A stretch of 32,313 bases of DNA from Candidatus Caccousia avistercoris (GCA_018715025.1 DVMK01000218.1:1-32313); one strand, 5' to 3'; shown: positions 1 through 7,164, numbered from the stretch's first letter. A program made the numbers and translations. The notes: generated from the letters alone by a model not told the origin.

Positions 1-34
1 CCACCGCTATCGCCGCTAACTCCCATATACTCAT
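1..34 (-). CDS. mntP: Putative manganese efflux pump MntP (N-terminal 11 codons only)
   Basis: Only the first 11 codons lie in the window, reading MSIWELAAIAV before the edge. This fits the start of the first membrane helix of Firmicutes MntP (YebN) proteins, which export Mn2+ across the cytoplasmic membrane. An AAAGGAGGAA ribosome site at 41-50 sits 6 bases before the ATG. The peptide alone would be weak evidence; the call rests mainly on the Mn2+-type riboswitch and terminator directly upstream, since that riboswitch class typically controls MntP, TerC-like or P-type ATPase manganese exporters. Another short-helix Mn exporter remains possible. Confidence 0.7.
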   Translation of the reverse strand, partial: MSIWELAAIAV

Positions 35-66
35 TTCTGTTTCCTCCTTTGAAGGCCGGCAAGGGC

Positions 67-107
67 AAAAAAAAGAAAGACTCATCTGCTCCCCGTGCAG
101 ATAAGTC
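67..107 (-). terminator. Expression-platform terminator of the Mn riboswitch
   Basis: On the minus strand an 11-bp near-perfect stem (GACTTATCTGC with GCAGATGAGTC, 79-89 and 97-107) closes a 7-base loop and is followed by a U-rich run (67-78). Its 5' arm contains CTTAT, which is also the 3' strand of the aptamer P1 helix, so aptamer closure and terminator formation exclude each other. That arrangement predicts gene ON when Mn2+ is bound. Confidence 0.85.
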
Positions 108-184
108 TCGTCATTTAAGAAGATGCCAGGAAAAATTCCAGTCTGTTGGCATTTTCACACCGTGTGCCGACTACTCCCTTATGT
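101..184 (-). promoter_or_regulatory. yybP-ykoY manganese riboswitch aptamer
   Basis: Read on the minus strand, the element opens with ATAAGGGAGTAG, continues through two helical segments (GCACACGGTGTG and CTGGAATTTTTCCTGG regions) and ends ATGACGAGACTTAT. The GGGAGTAG and CGAGAC boxes are the conserved core of the yybP-ykoY family, which senses Mn2+. ATAAG (178-182) pairs with CTTAT (101-105) as P1. It lies between a strong promoter and the mntP ribosome site, exactly where a cis-acting riboswitch should be. Recognition is from conserved boxes read by eye; a covariance-model search was not run. Confidence 0.85.
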
Positions 185-190
185 CCCCCT

Positions 191-219
191 ATTATACAGG
201 AAAACAGAAATTCTGACAA
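191..219 (-). promoter_or_regulatory. Sigma-A promoter of the mntP riboswitch transcript
   Basis: Minus-strand TTGTCA (214-219), a 17-base spacer and a perfect TATAAT (191-196). Transcription would start about 7 bases downstream, just ahead of the riboswitch P1 helix. Confidence 0.85.
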
Positions 220-240
220 GAGGAAACGGAGTATTTTTTG

Positions 241-312
241 ACAAAAGAGAGCATCTGGGGGCGGGGGAAGAACCCTCCCGGCCGGGATTCCCCCAGCCGG
301 GCAGGTATGCTC
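241..312 (-). terminator. Probable terminator after the first MATE gene
   Basis: Immediately after the TAA of the MATE gene, GAGCAT (307-312) can pair with ATGCTC (249-254) and an inner CTGGGGG with CCCCCAG, making a long branched hairpin. It is followed by TCTTTTGTC on the minus strand. The U-run is short, so it may be leaky. Confidence 0.5.
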
Positions 313-1707
313 TTATGCTTCCGCCTGCTTTTTTTCCGGCGGCGTGTCCGCATTCTTCTGAAGCCGGCGGAAAAGACGGGCCAAAACCACCACAGCCGCA
401 ATGGAAAGGATAACCTCGGCAACCAGCTGGGCATACGCCAGCCCGTACAGGGGGAACAGGAAATTCAGCAGACAGAGGGCCGGAATTTCCAGCACAATTT
501 TTCTGAGTATGGCGAAGAGGAAGGATTCCCGGCCCATTCCGGTGGCCTGGAACACGCCCACGGCAAGAAAATCCACACACAGGAAGGGAAGCCCCAGGCA
601 GAAGCCCCGCAGAAAGCTGGCGCCGTAGGCCACAATACTCTCGCTCTCCATAAACATCCGCACAAGGAAATCAGCCCCCACAAAATACAGAGCCGATACC
701 AGCAGGACGAAGCCCAGCGCCAGCTTGACGGAAAAAGTGACGGTTTTCTTCATGCGCTTCACATTCCCGCTGGCGTAATTGTAGCTGATGAGCGGCATAA
801 TACCCTGAGAAAGCCCCATGGAAATATAGGTGGGAACCATATTGATCTTCTGCGTAATTCCCATGGCGGCCACCGCGTCGGCCCCAAAGGCGGCGGTGAA
901 ATTGTTCAGCACCGTCATGCCGGTAACGTTCAGCAGGTTCTGAATGGAGGCGGGAATGCCCACAGAGCAGACCCCCACCACGATGCTCCTGTTCAGGCGG
1001 AACATGCTGGGGCGGATGCACACGTAGGTTTTGCCCCGCTTTACAAACAGCAGCACAAAGAAGTACAGACAGGCCACACAGTTGGAAATGAAAGTGGCAA
1101 GCCCCGCGCCCTCGGCCCCCATGTGAAAGCCCCAGGGCAGGACGAAAACAGGGTCGAGCACAATGTTCAGCAGGCAGCCGCTCATGGTGCCCACGCTGGC
1201 GTGCAGGGCCGAGCCTTCCGCCCGCACCAGGTACGCCATGACCACGTTCAGAATGGCCGGGGCGGCCCCCCAGGACACCGTCCATTTCAAATAGGCGGCG
1301 GTGGCGCCCGCCGTTTCGGCGCTGGCCCCCAGCAGGGTGAGAAGAGGGCCGCTGAAGGCCGTGTAGAAAACGGAAAACAGCAGGCCGAAAAAGATGGAGC
1401 AGTAAAAGCCGAAGGCAGAACTGCGGTACACCGTGTCGTAATCCCTGCGCCCCAGGGCGCGGCTCATCATGCTGGAGCTTCCCACGCCGAACAGGTTGTT
1501 GATGGCGTTGAAGGCCAGCAGCATCGGGGCCGCCAGGGTGACGGCCGCGTTTTCAACGGGGTCGTTCAGCATGCCCACAAAATAAGTGTCTGCCAGGTTG
1601 TAAAGCACCGTTACCAGAGAACTGAGCACAGTGGGCACCGCCAGCTTCATAACGGCTTTGGGAATGGAGGTCTTTTCAAACAGAAGGACCTTGCTTGCGT
1701 CTTCCAT
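313..1707 (-). CDS. MATE family multidrug/cation efflux transporter
   Basis: A 464-residue integral membrane protein with the hydrophobic 12-helix pattern and length of MatE proteins, which export drugs or metabolites using H+ or Na+ gradients. The N-terminal repeat shows KLAVPTVLSSLVTVLYNLADTYFVG, matched here only by family style; the second repeat contains SVGIPASIQNLL and AMGITQKINMVPTYISMG. The reading frame stays open to 1908, but the start at 1707 gives the normal family N-terminus (MEDASKVLLFEKTSIPKAV) and is preceded by a GGAAGGGGGG stretch. It is transcribed from a promoter about 190 bases upstream and ends in its own terminator, so it is probably monocistronic apart from a possible leader peptide. 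The substrate cannot be inferred. Confidence 0.9.
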   Translation of the reverse strand: MEDASKVLLFEKTSIPKAVMKLAVPTVLSSLVTVLYNLADTYFVGMLNDPVENAAVTLAAPMLLAFNAINNLFGVGSSSMMSRALGRRDYDTVYRSSAFGFYCSIFFGLLFSVFYTAFSGPLLTLLGASAETAGATAAYLKWTVSWGAAPAILNVVMAYLVRAEGSALHASVGTMSGCLLNIVLDPVFVLPWGFHMGAEGAGLATFISNCVACLYFFVLLFVKRGKTYVCIRPSMFRLNRSIVVGVCSVGIPASIQNLLNVTGMTVLNNFTAAFGADAVAAMGITQKINMVPTYISMGLSQGIMPLISYNYASGNVKRMKKTVTFSVKLALGFVLLVSALYFVGADFLVRMFMESESIVAYGASFLRGFCLGLPFLCVDFLAVGVFQATGMGRESFLFAILRKIVLEIPALCLLNFLFPLYGLAYAQLVAEVILSIAAVVVLARLFRRLQKNADTPPEKKQAEA

Positions 1708-1760
1708 TATCCGGCCCGCCCCCCTTCCCAGCGGAAAAATATTGCTATGGCACTGTTCAA
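1707..1760 (-). CDS. Possible 17-residue leader peptide coupled to the MATE gene
   Basis: A TTG at 1758-1760 lies 9 bases after a strong AAGGAGG (1770-1776) and opens a 17-codon frame reading MNSAIAIFFRWEGGRAG. Its TAA overlaps the MATE ATG as TAATG, a classic translational-coupling junction. The MATE start itself has only a mediocre ribosome site, so coupling would make sense. No homology is known to me and the frame is very short; it could be coincidence. Confidence 0.3.
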   Translation of the reverse strand: MNSAIAIFFRWEGGRAG

Positions 1761-1898
1761 AGCTGAGACCCTCCTTCTGCTTCTCTCCCGCCTGTACCCT
1801 CGCCGCCGGGAAAAAAGCGCCGCCCTGCCCGCCCGAAAACCGCCGGAACAGGACGGGCAGGGCAACGCGCGGCAAATTGTTGTTCTGGATTACTGATA

Positions 1899-1926
1899 AT
1901 AGTACCATATTTTAAGAAATTGTCAA
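1899..1926 (-). promoter_or_regulatory. Promoter of the first MATE gene
   Basis: Minus-strand TTGACA (1921-1926), a 16-base spacer and TACTAT (1899-1904). The resulting 5' leader is about 185 bases, longer than needed, and holds the candidate leader peptide. Confidence 0.65.
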
Positions 1927-1937
1927 ATCCTGCACAG

Positions 1938-1971
1938 CAAAAACCGCCCGGCAGAAGCCAGGCGGTTTTTC
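1938..1971 (-). terminator. Terminator after the zinc-ribbon gene
   Basis: A 13-bp stem, AAAAACCGCCTGG with CCGGGCGGTTTTT, with a 6-base loop and runs of A on one side and T on the other. It can act on both strands, but the gene it serves is the minus-strand zinc-ribbon gene ending at 1983. Confidence 0.8.
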
Positions 1972-1982
1972 GGTTTCATGGG

Positions 1983-2489
1983 TTACGGTTCATTTCCCTC
2001 AGAGGGATCCTTTTCCTCCGAAGGCGGCGTGCTTTTTGCTGTGCCGCAGAAGGGGCAGAACATTCCCTCCTTCGGGAGGACGGCCCCGCAGGAAACGCAT
2101 TTTTCTTCCGGCGTTTCCTCCTCCTCCACCTGAGGCGGATCGCTCTTTTCCCCGCAGAACATGCAGTACTGAGACTCAAAGGGAATCTCTTTCCCGCAGG
2201 CCGGGCAGCTGCGCAGGCTCTTCAGCCGCTGCATTCTGGCTTCCACCTTTTCTGCCCGCAGGCGGGAAGCTGTGGTCTTCCCGAACAGGAGCAGGTACTC
2301 CTCGCCGGGGCAGTCATGGTTCTGCTCGTAGTAAAGGCGGCCGATTTCGCCGTAGAGGCGCTCTGTTTCCGCCCTTTCGGCAGCCAGCACCGAGGCAAGG
2401 CGCGAAAGCTCTGCCAGGTCTTTGGTCCTTTGCACTACGTTTTTGCCGGTGGAGGTGATCACTTCGCCCAGATCATCAAAAAAGTTCAT
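1983..2489 (-). CDS. Zinc-ribbon protein with N-terminal helical region
   Basis: A 168-residue soluble protein. Residues about 1-90 are charged and helical (ELSRLASVLAAERAETERLY), probably a coiled coil. Two treble-clef/zinc-ribbon knuckle pairs follow: CPACG...YCMFCG at about 94-112 and CVSCG...FCPFCG at about 129-148, each providing four Cys for Zn2+. The tail is acidic. The start has an excellent AAGGAGGAAG site. Such zinc-ribbon proteins are common and mostly uncharacterised in Clostridia. The first knuckle pair follows a helix as in small membrane-stress or phage-shock-like adaptors, but no function can be assigned. Confidence 0.8.
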   Translation of the reverse strand: MNFFDDLGEVITSTGKNVVQRTKDLAELSRLASVLAAERAETERLYGEIGRLYYEQNHDCPGEEYLLLFGKTTASRLRAEKVEARMQRLKSLRSCPACGKEIPFESQYCMFCGEKSDPPQVEEEETPEEKCVSCGAVLPKEGMFCPFCGTAKSTPPSEEKDPSEGNEP

Positions 2490-2567
2490 AGGTCTTCCTC
2501 CTTACTTTTTACAGAAACAGGTTTTTGTTTTTCCCATGCTCTCATTTTATGCGGCAAATATTGAAAA

Positions 2568-2597
2568 TATATGGGTTATTTGTAAAGTATTTGTCAA
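2568..2597 (-). promoter_or_regulatory. Possible promoter of the zinc-ribbon gene
   Basis: TTGACA on the minus strand (2592-2597) abuts the sdpI stop codon. The best -10 candidate, CATATA at 2568-2573, needs an 18-base spacer and is weak. The whole 2490-2597 gap is AT-rich, as expected of a promoter region. Confidence 0.35.
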
Positions 2598-3245
2598 TCA
2601 CACGCCGCGGCGGTAGAGAATATAAGAGTACGCCACCGGGGCAAGGGCAACTGCCGGAAGGACAACCGCCAGAAGCGGCCCCATCGCCCCGCCCCAAAAG
2701 CCTGCAAGCGCCACCAGAAGGCCGCCCGCCACCCACAGCCGCCCGGCCAGGCGGTGGGTACGGTTCCAGTTTTCCGGGCTGTGCAGCGTCCAGGGGGTGC
2801 GCACCCCCATGGTGTAGTTCTGCCTGCACTTCGGCATATAGTTCCCCACCAGCACAAAGGCCGCCCCCAGCAAAGCCGTGCAAAGCATGGGGAAGGGCAC
2901 CGGCACGCCCAGCGACGCGAGGAGCGTGGCCGGGTGAAGCACCAGGCACAGGGCGGGGCACAGCCATTTGGCCGCCGCCCGCAGCTTCTTTGACTGCCCG
3001 GCCTGCTTTGGGTCGTGGTCAAGGGCGGCGTGGCACACCAGATTGCAGAGGGTCATGAGTACGGGAAGAAAGAAAGCGGCCTGCGCCTTTGGCATGTACC
3101 CGTTCGCTTCGCCGGAAAAATCAAAGTGGACGGGCACCTGCTCCGGCAGGGCGGGGTACAAGGCCAGCGAAAGGGCAAGGGGAAGCAGGCACAGCCCTGT
3201 GGTGAGCGGCAGAAGGCTACGATTCTTTTTCCGGCGGTTCTTCAT
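2598..3245 (-). CDS. sdpI: SdpI-family membrane immunity/signalling protein
   Basis: A 215-residue membrane protein with a DUF1648-type N-terminal segment (LYPALPEQVPVHFDFSGEAN at about residues 26-45) and the SdpI signature later (VLVGNYMPKCRQNYTMGVRTPWTL). About six hydrophobic helices are visible. In Bacillus subtilis SdpI protects against the SdpC cannibalism toxin and sequesters the repressor SdpR at the membrane. The start at 3245 is preferred because GGGAGGG lies 7 bases upstream; the in-frame ATG at 3251 is too close to it. It overlaps the end of the ArsR-type gene by 29 bases, matching the sdpR-sdpI operon order. No SdpC-like toxin gene is in the window. Confidence 0.85.
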   Translation of the reverse strand: MKNRRKKNRSLLPLTTGLCLLPLALSLALYPALPEQVPVHFDFSGEANGYMPKAQAAFFLPVLMTLCNLVCHAALDHDPKQAGQSKKLRAAAKWLCPALCLVLHPATLLASLGVPVPFPMLCTALLGAAFVLVGNYMPKCRQNYTMGVRTPWTLHSPENWNRTHRLAGRLWVAGGLLVALAGFWGGAMGPLLAVVLPAVALAPVAYSYILYRRGV

Positions 3246-3513
3246 GTTCATCCCTCCCTGTGAACTGTGAAAGCCACATGACAATCTCCTCAAATACCGA
3301 CATGTTCAGCTCGTAGTAAATGAAATTTTTCACCCTGGTTTCCGTCACCAGCCCGGCCTTCTTCAGCTGGGACAAATGGTAGGAGATGGTCGCCCCCGTC
3401 ATGGAAAAACGGCTGCCGATCTCCCCTGCGGACATTCGGCCGCCCCGCAGCATGAGCAAAATTTCCCGCCGGACCGGATCGGCCAGGGCCTTGAAGGTTT
3501 CCGGAAACCCCAC
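3217..3513 (-). CDS. sdpR: ArsR-family autorepressor, SdpR type
   Basis: A 98-residue winged-helix repressor: ETFKALADPVRREILLML forms the first helices, and SAGEIGSRFSMTGATISYHL is the recognition helix-turn-helix (about residues 27-48), followed by the wing KNFIYYEL. There is no ArsR metal-binding ELCVC box, consistent with SdpR, which is controlled by its membrane partner and not by metal. GTG start with AAAGGGGGAG 7 bases upstream. It is co-transcribed with sdpI from a sigma-A promoter overlapped by an inverted repeat, suggesting autoregulation. Confidence 0.85.
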   Translation of the reverse strand: MGFPETFKALADPVRREILLMLRGGRMSAGEIGSRFSMTGATISYHLSQLKKAGLVTETRVKNFIYYELNMSVFEEIVMWLSQFTGRDEHEEPPEKES

Positions 3514-3552
3514 GTCGTCTCCCCCTTTCCCGCCGTCTTTTGCTTTAATATC

Positions 3553-3593
3553 ATTATACCGCGTCCAAAGGCGGGGATCAATAATATTTTGAT
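3553..3593 (-). promoter_or_regulatory. sdpRI promoter with overlapping inverted-repeat operator
   Basis: Minus-strand TTGATC (3576-3581), 17-base spacer, TATAAT (3553-3558). A 17-base inverted repeat with perfect 5-base arms, ATCAA and TTGAT around TAATATT (3577-3593), covers the -35 box and is a good candidate for SdpR binding. The binding assignment is inference. Confidence 0.75.
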
Positions 3594-3636
3594 ATTTTTC
3601 TAAATACCATTCATCCCCCGCAAGGCAGGAAAAAGG

Positions 3637-3653
3637 CCGGTTTTAAGAACCGG
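3637..3653. repeat. Short inverted repeat in the sdpR-MATE divergent gap
   Basis: CCGGTT and AACCGG flank a 5-base TTAAG centre, lying 43 bases upstream of the second MATE -35 box and outside the sdpR promoter. It could be an operator for the plus-strand transporter or a weak terminator against upstream minus-strand readthrough. Nothing else is recognisable between 3594 and 3695. Confidence 0.35.
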
Positions 3654-3695
3654 AAAAGGCATGGCGGAAACAGGGAAAAATTTGTCTGGACTCTC

Positions 3696-3723
3696 TTGAC
3701 GGATGAAAAAAAAAGTGTATGAT
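3696..3723 (+). promoter_or_regulatory. Promoter of the second MATE gene
   Basis: TTGACG (3696-3701), a 16-base A-rich spacer and TATGAT (3718-3723), 35 bases before the start codon. Confidence 0.7.
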
Positions 3724-3758
3724 AGAGGACGTATCTTACTTGGAAAGAGGGTCAGCCC

Positions 3759-5147
3759 ATGACCAAAAATATGACGGTCGGAAACCCGGCCAAGCTTATT
3801 TTCTTCTTTACCATTCCTCTGCTGATTGGAAACCTGTTTCAGCAATTTTACAGTATGGCCGACACTCTCATTGTGGGGCGCACCATCGGCGTAGACGCCC
3901 TGGCGGCCGTAGGCTGCACCGGCAGCATTTCCTTCCTGATCCTTGGCTTCGCCCAGGGCCTGACCTCGGGCCTTTCCATCATCACCGCCCAGCGGTTCGG
4001 CGCGCAGGATATGGACGGTATCCGCAAAAGCTTTGCGCACAGCGCCGTCATTTCTCTTGCGGTAACGGTGGTGCTCACCGCCATTGCCCTGCCTGCCGCC
4101 ATGCCCTTTCTGCGGCTGCTGCAGACCCCGGAGGAAATCATTCAGGATTCTTACTCATATCTTTCCGTCATCTACGGCGGCATCATCGCCTCGGTGCTGT
4201 TCAACCTGTTCTCCAACATTCTTCGCGCTTTAGGCGACAGCCGCACCCCGCTCATTTTCCTGGTAATCGCCTGCATTTTAAACATTGTGCTGGACTTCGG
4301 ATTCATTTTGATTTTTCAAAGCGGAGTGGCCGGGGCCGCCTGGGCCACCGTGATTTCTCAGCTTTTTTCCGCACTTCTCTGCTTTGTGTACATGATGAAG
4401 CGATTCCCGGTGCTTCACCTCCGGCGGGAGGACTGGCGCTTTTCCTGGGAAGAAGCCTCTCGCCACCTGCGGTTGGCTCTGCCCATGGCCTTTCAAAGCT
4501 CCATCATCTCCATCGGCGCTATTGTGCTGCAATTCACCCTCAACGGGTTGGGGGCCAACGCGGTGGCGGCTTACTCCGCTTCTCAGAAAATCGATCAGCT
4601 GGCCAGCCAGCCGGTGAATTCCTTCGGCGTGACCATGGCCACCTTCGCGGCGCAGAACTACGGGGCCGGAAAATTTGACCGGATCCGCAAGGGGGTGCGC
4701 CAGTGCTGCGCCATGTCCCTCTCGTTCGCGGTGGTAATCGGGCTGGTGAACATTCTGTTCGGCTACCAGCTTTCCACCCTGTTCGTAGGCCCGGAGGAGG
4801 TGGAGGTTCTGAACCTTTCCCACACCTACCTGAGCATTACCGGCTGCGCCTACTGGGTGCTTGCCCTTCTCTTCATCCTCCGCTTCACCCTGCAGGGGCT
4901 GGGGCAGTCCTTCGCCCCCACCATTGCGGGGATTATGGAGCTGATCATGCGCTCTTTCGCTGCCATTGTGCTCTCCATCTTCTTCGGCTTCGCCGGGGTA
5001 TGTACCGCCAGCCCTCTGGCCTGGGTAGGTTCCTGCATTCCCCTTTCCATCGCTTACCTGCTCACCATGCGGCGTGTGTTCGCCCAGCAGAAAAATTCCC
5101 CCCAGTTCCTCCCCGGGGGAATTGAGAAGGCAGAGGAAAATGCTTAG
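3759..5147 (+). CDS. MATE family efflux transporter (second copy)
   Basis: A 462-residue MatE protein with the expected N-terminal motif (MTVGNPAKLIFFFTIPLLIGNLFQQFY written here only as its key part: PLLIGNLFQQFYSMADTLIVG) and twelve predicted helices. QFTLNGLGANAVAAYSASQKIDQL marks the second repeat. It belongs to the NorM/DinF-like group and is distinct from the MATE gene at 313-1707; the two share family style but not obvious recent duplication. The ribosome site is AAAGAGG, 9 bases upstream. It may be co-transcribed with the uracil-DNA glycosylase gene 98 bases downstream, since no terminator or clear promoter separates them. Substrate unknown. Confidence 0.9.
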   Translation: MTKNMTVGNPAKLIFFFTIPLLIGNLFQQFYSMADTLIVGRTIGVDALAAVGCTGSISFLILGFAQGLTSGLSIITAQRFGAQDMDGIRKSFAHSAVISLAVTVVLTAIALPAAMPFLRLLQTPEEIIQDSYSYLSVIYGGIIASVLFNLFSNILRALGDSRTPLIFLVIACILNIVLDFGFILIFQSGVAGAAWATVISQLFSALLCFVYMMKRFPVLHLRREDWRFSWEEASRHLRLALPMAFQSSIISIGAIVLQFTLNGLGANAVAAYSASQKIDQLASQPVNSFGVTMATFAAQNYGAGKFDRIRKGVRQCCAMSLSFAVVIGLVNILFGYQLSTLFVGPEEVEVLNLSHTYLSITGCAYWVLALLFILRFTLQGLGQSFAPTIAGIMELIMRSFAAIVLSIFFGFAGVCTASPLAWVGSCIPLSIAYLLTMRRVFAQQKNSPQFLPGGIEKAEENA

Positions 5148-5241
5148 ATTTCAAGATAAATATAACCATTCCAAAAGCCCGCTGACTGCACGGGGCGAAC
5201 TAAAAAATCCATCTGCAAATCTTTTTATGCAAGGAGGCTGA
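5140..5241 (+). CDS. Possible 33-residue small protein overlapping the MATE stop
   Basis: An ATG inside the last codons of the MATE gene (ATGCTTAG overlap) opens a 33-codon frame that fills the gap almost exactly and ends at 5241, inside the ribosome-site region of the next gene. The peptide begins MLRFQDKYNHSKSPLTARGE and is polar and basic. Filling the gap and overlapping both neighbours is what a coupled small gene would look like, but there is no homology I recognise, and its base composition is more AT-rich than neighbouring genes, as in ordinary spacer DNA. Confidence 0.25.
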   Translation: MLRFQDKYNHSKSPLTARGELKNPSANLFMQGG

Positions 5242-5245
5242 CGGC

Positions 5246-5848
5246 ATGACGTATTCATCTTGGGAAACGCTGAAAAAGGACTGCCTTTCCTGCGAAAAAT
5301 GCCAGCTGAAAAACGGGCGCACCCAGGTGGTGTTCGGCACAGGGAACCGGCAGGCCAAGGTGCTGTTCATTGGGGAAGGCCCCGGCGAACAGGAGGACAA
5401 GCAGGGCAAGCCGTTTGTAGGGCGCAGCGGCCAATATCTGGATAAAATGCTGGCCGCGGTGGGCCTTGATCGGAACAAAGACCTGTACATTGCCAACATT
5501 GTAAAATGCCGCCCGCCGCAGAACCGGGATCCCCAGCCGGAGGAGCAGGAGGCCTGCCTGCCCTGGCTGCGGGCGCAGACGGCTCTGATCCGGCCGAAAA
5601 TCATCGTCTGCCTGGGCCGGATCGCGGCGATGAAGCTGATCCGGCCGGATTTTAAGATCACCAGGGAGCACGGCATCTTTTTTGAGAAGGCAGGCGTGGC
5701 CATGATGGCCACCCTTCACCCCGCCGCCCTGCTGCGGAACCCGGCTGCCAAGCCCGGCGCCCTGCAGGACATGCTGGCTTTGAGGACCAAAATGGAAGAG
5801 CTGGGGCTGGCGGAGCCGGAAACCTTTCCCGACGAGCCCTGCCCGTAA
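5246..5848 (+). CDS. Family 4 uracil-DNA glycosylase (4Fe-4S)
   Basis: A 200-residue base-excision repair enzyme that removes uracil from DNA. Motif A appears as GEGPGEQEDKQGKPFVGRSG (about residues 43-62) and motif B as HPAALLR (about 157-163). Four cysteines are placed for the iron-sulphur cluster: the pair CLSCEKC near residues 14-20, VKCRPP near 88 and EACLPW near 104. This layout separates family 4 from family 5. The start has AAGGAGG 8 bases upstream. It is followed by a strong bidirectional terminator, so it closes the plus-strand block that starts at the second MATE gene. Confidence 0.92.
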   Translation: MTYSSWETLKKDCLSCEKCQLKNGRTQVVFGTGNRQAKVLFIGEGPGEQEDKQGKPFVGRSGQYLDKMLAAVGLDRNKDLYIANIVKCRPPQNRDPQPEEQEACLPWLRAQTALIRPKIIVCLGRIAAMKLIRPDFKITREHGIFFEKAGVAMMATLHPAALLRNPAAKPGALQDMLALRTKMEELGLAEPETFPDEPCP

Positions 5849-5858
5849 CAAGAGAACG

Positions 5859-5909
5859 AAAAAGCCTGGAAAGCGGAGGGATCTCCGTTTCCAGGCTTCT
5901 TTTATTTTT
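5859..5909. terminator. Bidirectional terminator between convergent genes
   Basis: Long stem, AAGCCTGGAAA plus CGGAG paired with CTCCG plus TTCCAGGCTT, with GGAT loop. A T-run follows on the plus strand and an A-run precedes it, so it serves both the uracil-DNA glycosylase and the converging glycosyltransferase, whose stop codon lies inside the T-run. Confidence 0.85.
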
Positions 5910-7146
5910 GCCGCGGCATTTGGAACACGTCCAAAAAGCGCTTGGCCAGCACATCGTATTCGTAATTTTCCAGAATGAACCGGTGGCCTCTCTCTCCCAT
6001 GGCCTGCAGCTCCTGAGCCGGCGCGGCCGCCAGCTGTTCCGCCGCCCTGGCAATGGCGCCGCTGTCCTCCGGCGGGATGGAAACGCCGCACCCGGCCTCC
6101 GCCACCATGTCGTTCCCCGCCTCAATGGCGAAAATGACAGGCTTTCCGGCCATCATGTAGTCCATCAGCTTATTGGGGCTCACGCCGAACCGGAACAGGG
6201 GCTGGCGCTGAAGGCCCACGTACAGGGCGTCGAACTGGGAAAGAAGCTCCGGCACCTGATCCCGCTTGACGGCGGGGAGAAACTCCACGTTTTCTTCCAC
6301 ATGGAGCTGCCGCACCTTTTCCATGAGCCTTTCCCGCTCGGGGCCCTGCCCCACCGCGATAAGCTTTATTTTCTTCCCTTTCAGCTGCCGGCCGGCCTCC
6401 ACATAGCTGTCCAGCGCGTTGGCGATGCCATGGGCCCCAGTGTAGCCGATGAGAAACCAGCCGTCCCTTTTGTAGGCCCCCAGCTTGTCGCTGTACACCG
6501 CCGGGTCGTGGAAGGGGATCTCCCAGTCTGCTTTTACAATGCCGTTGGGGATGCAGACGAATTTTTCCGGCTTCATGCCGTGCTCAACGAAATGCTCCTT
6601 CGAGCAGGGCAGCAGGGACACAATGTAGTCACTGTACCGGCAGCAGTCGTTTTCCGCCCGCTGCATCACCATAATATAGGGGTGCTTGGGGCTCATGCCT
6701 CCCAATTCAATGGGGCTCAGGGGCCAAAGGTCGTGCACCTCATAAATCAGCATGGCGTTGTGCTTTTTGGCCAGCCGCCGGGCAGGGTAAATGTCCAGCG
6801 GATAGGTGGAGGAAGCGATGACCACGTCGGGCTTGCCGCAGGCCGCCAGCTCTTCCCCGTGGGTGTATAAGCCGTGAAGGAAGCCCAGCATATTGCGGAT
6901 GCGCCCTACCCCGTTCCCCTCATAGGGATTCCCGTAAATCCAAAAATAGCGGATTCCGTCAATCTCCTCTTCCTGGTATTTTTTTCCGTGAAGATCGGGA
7001 TTTTTAGTGCGCAGGTGGGAGAAAGAGCTGGCGGCGACAGTAACCTGGTGGCCCATCTCCACCCAGCGCTTGGCCATGAAATAAGGCCGGTATTCCATGC
7101 CGTGGGCGGCGCCGCCCGCGTAATGGTTAATCAGCAGGATGTTCAA
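5902..7146 (-). CDS. GT4-family glycosyltransferase, WbuB-like
   Basis: A 414-residue GT-B fold glycosyltransferase. The N-terminal domain starts MNILLINHYAGGAAHG with acceptor-side segment HDLWPLSPIELGG; the C-terminal domain carries the GT4 donor site, with FLIGYTGAHGIANALD, EFLPAVKRDQVPELLSQFDALYVGL and the EX7E-type region GVSPNKLMDYMMAGKPVIFAIEAGND. The closest named relative I recognise is WbuB, a FucNAc transferase in O-antigen assembly. As the last gene of the wbp operon it probably transfers the 2,3-diacetamido sugar or a partner sugar to a lipid-linked acceptor at the inner face of the membrane; donor identity is inference. TTG start, AGGGGGTG site 6 bases upstream, 18 bases after the epimerase stop. 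Confidence 0.85.
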   Translation of the reverse strand: MNILLINHYAGGAAHGMEYRPYFMAKRWVEMGHQVTVAASSFSHLRTKNPDLHGKKYQEEEIDGIRYFWIYGNPYEGNGVGRIRNMLGFLHGLYTHGEELAACGKPDVVIASSTYPLDIYPARRLAKKHNAMLIYEVHDLWPLSPIELGGMSPKHPYIMVMQRAENDCCRYSDYIVSLLPCSKEHFVEHGMKPEKFVCIPNGIVKADWEIPFHDPAVYSDKLGAYKRDGWFLIGYTGAHGIANALDSYVEAGRQLKGKKIKLIAVGQGPERERLMEKVRQLHVEENVEFLPAVKRDQVPELLSQFDALYVGLQRQPLFRFGVSPNKLMDYMMAGKPVIFAIEAGNDMVAEAGCGVSIPPEDSGAIARAAEQLAAAPAQELQAMGERGHRFILENYEYDVLAKRFLDVFQMPRQK

Positions 7147-7164
7147 TTGCCCACCCCCTGCCTG

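Noticed and set aside
2542-3022. Alternative frames overlapping sdpI
   Set aside because: They lack hydrophobic or family patterns, whereas the sdpI frame shows DUF1648 and SdpI signatures and a ribosome site.
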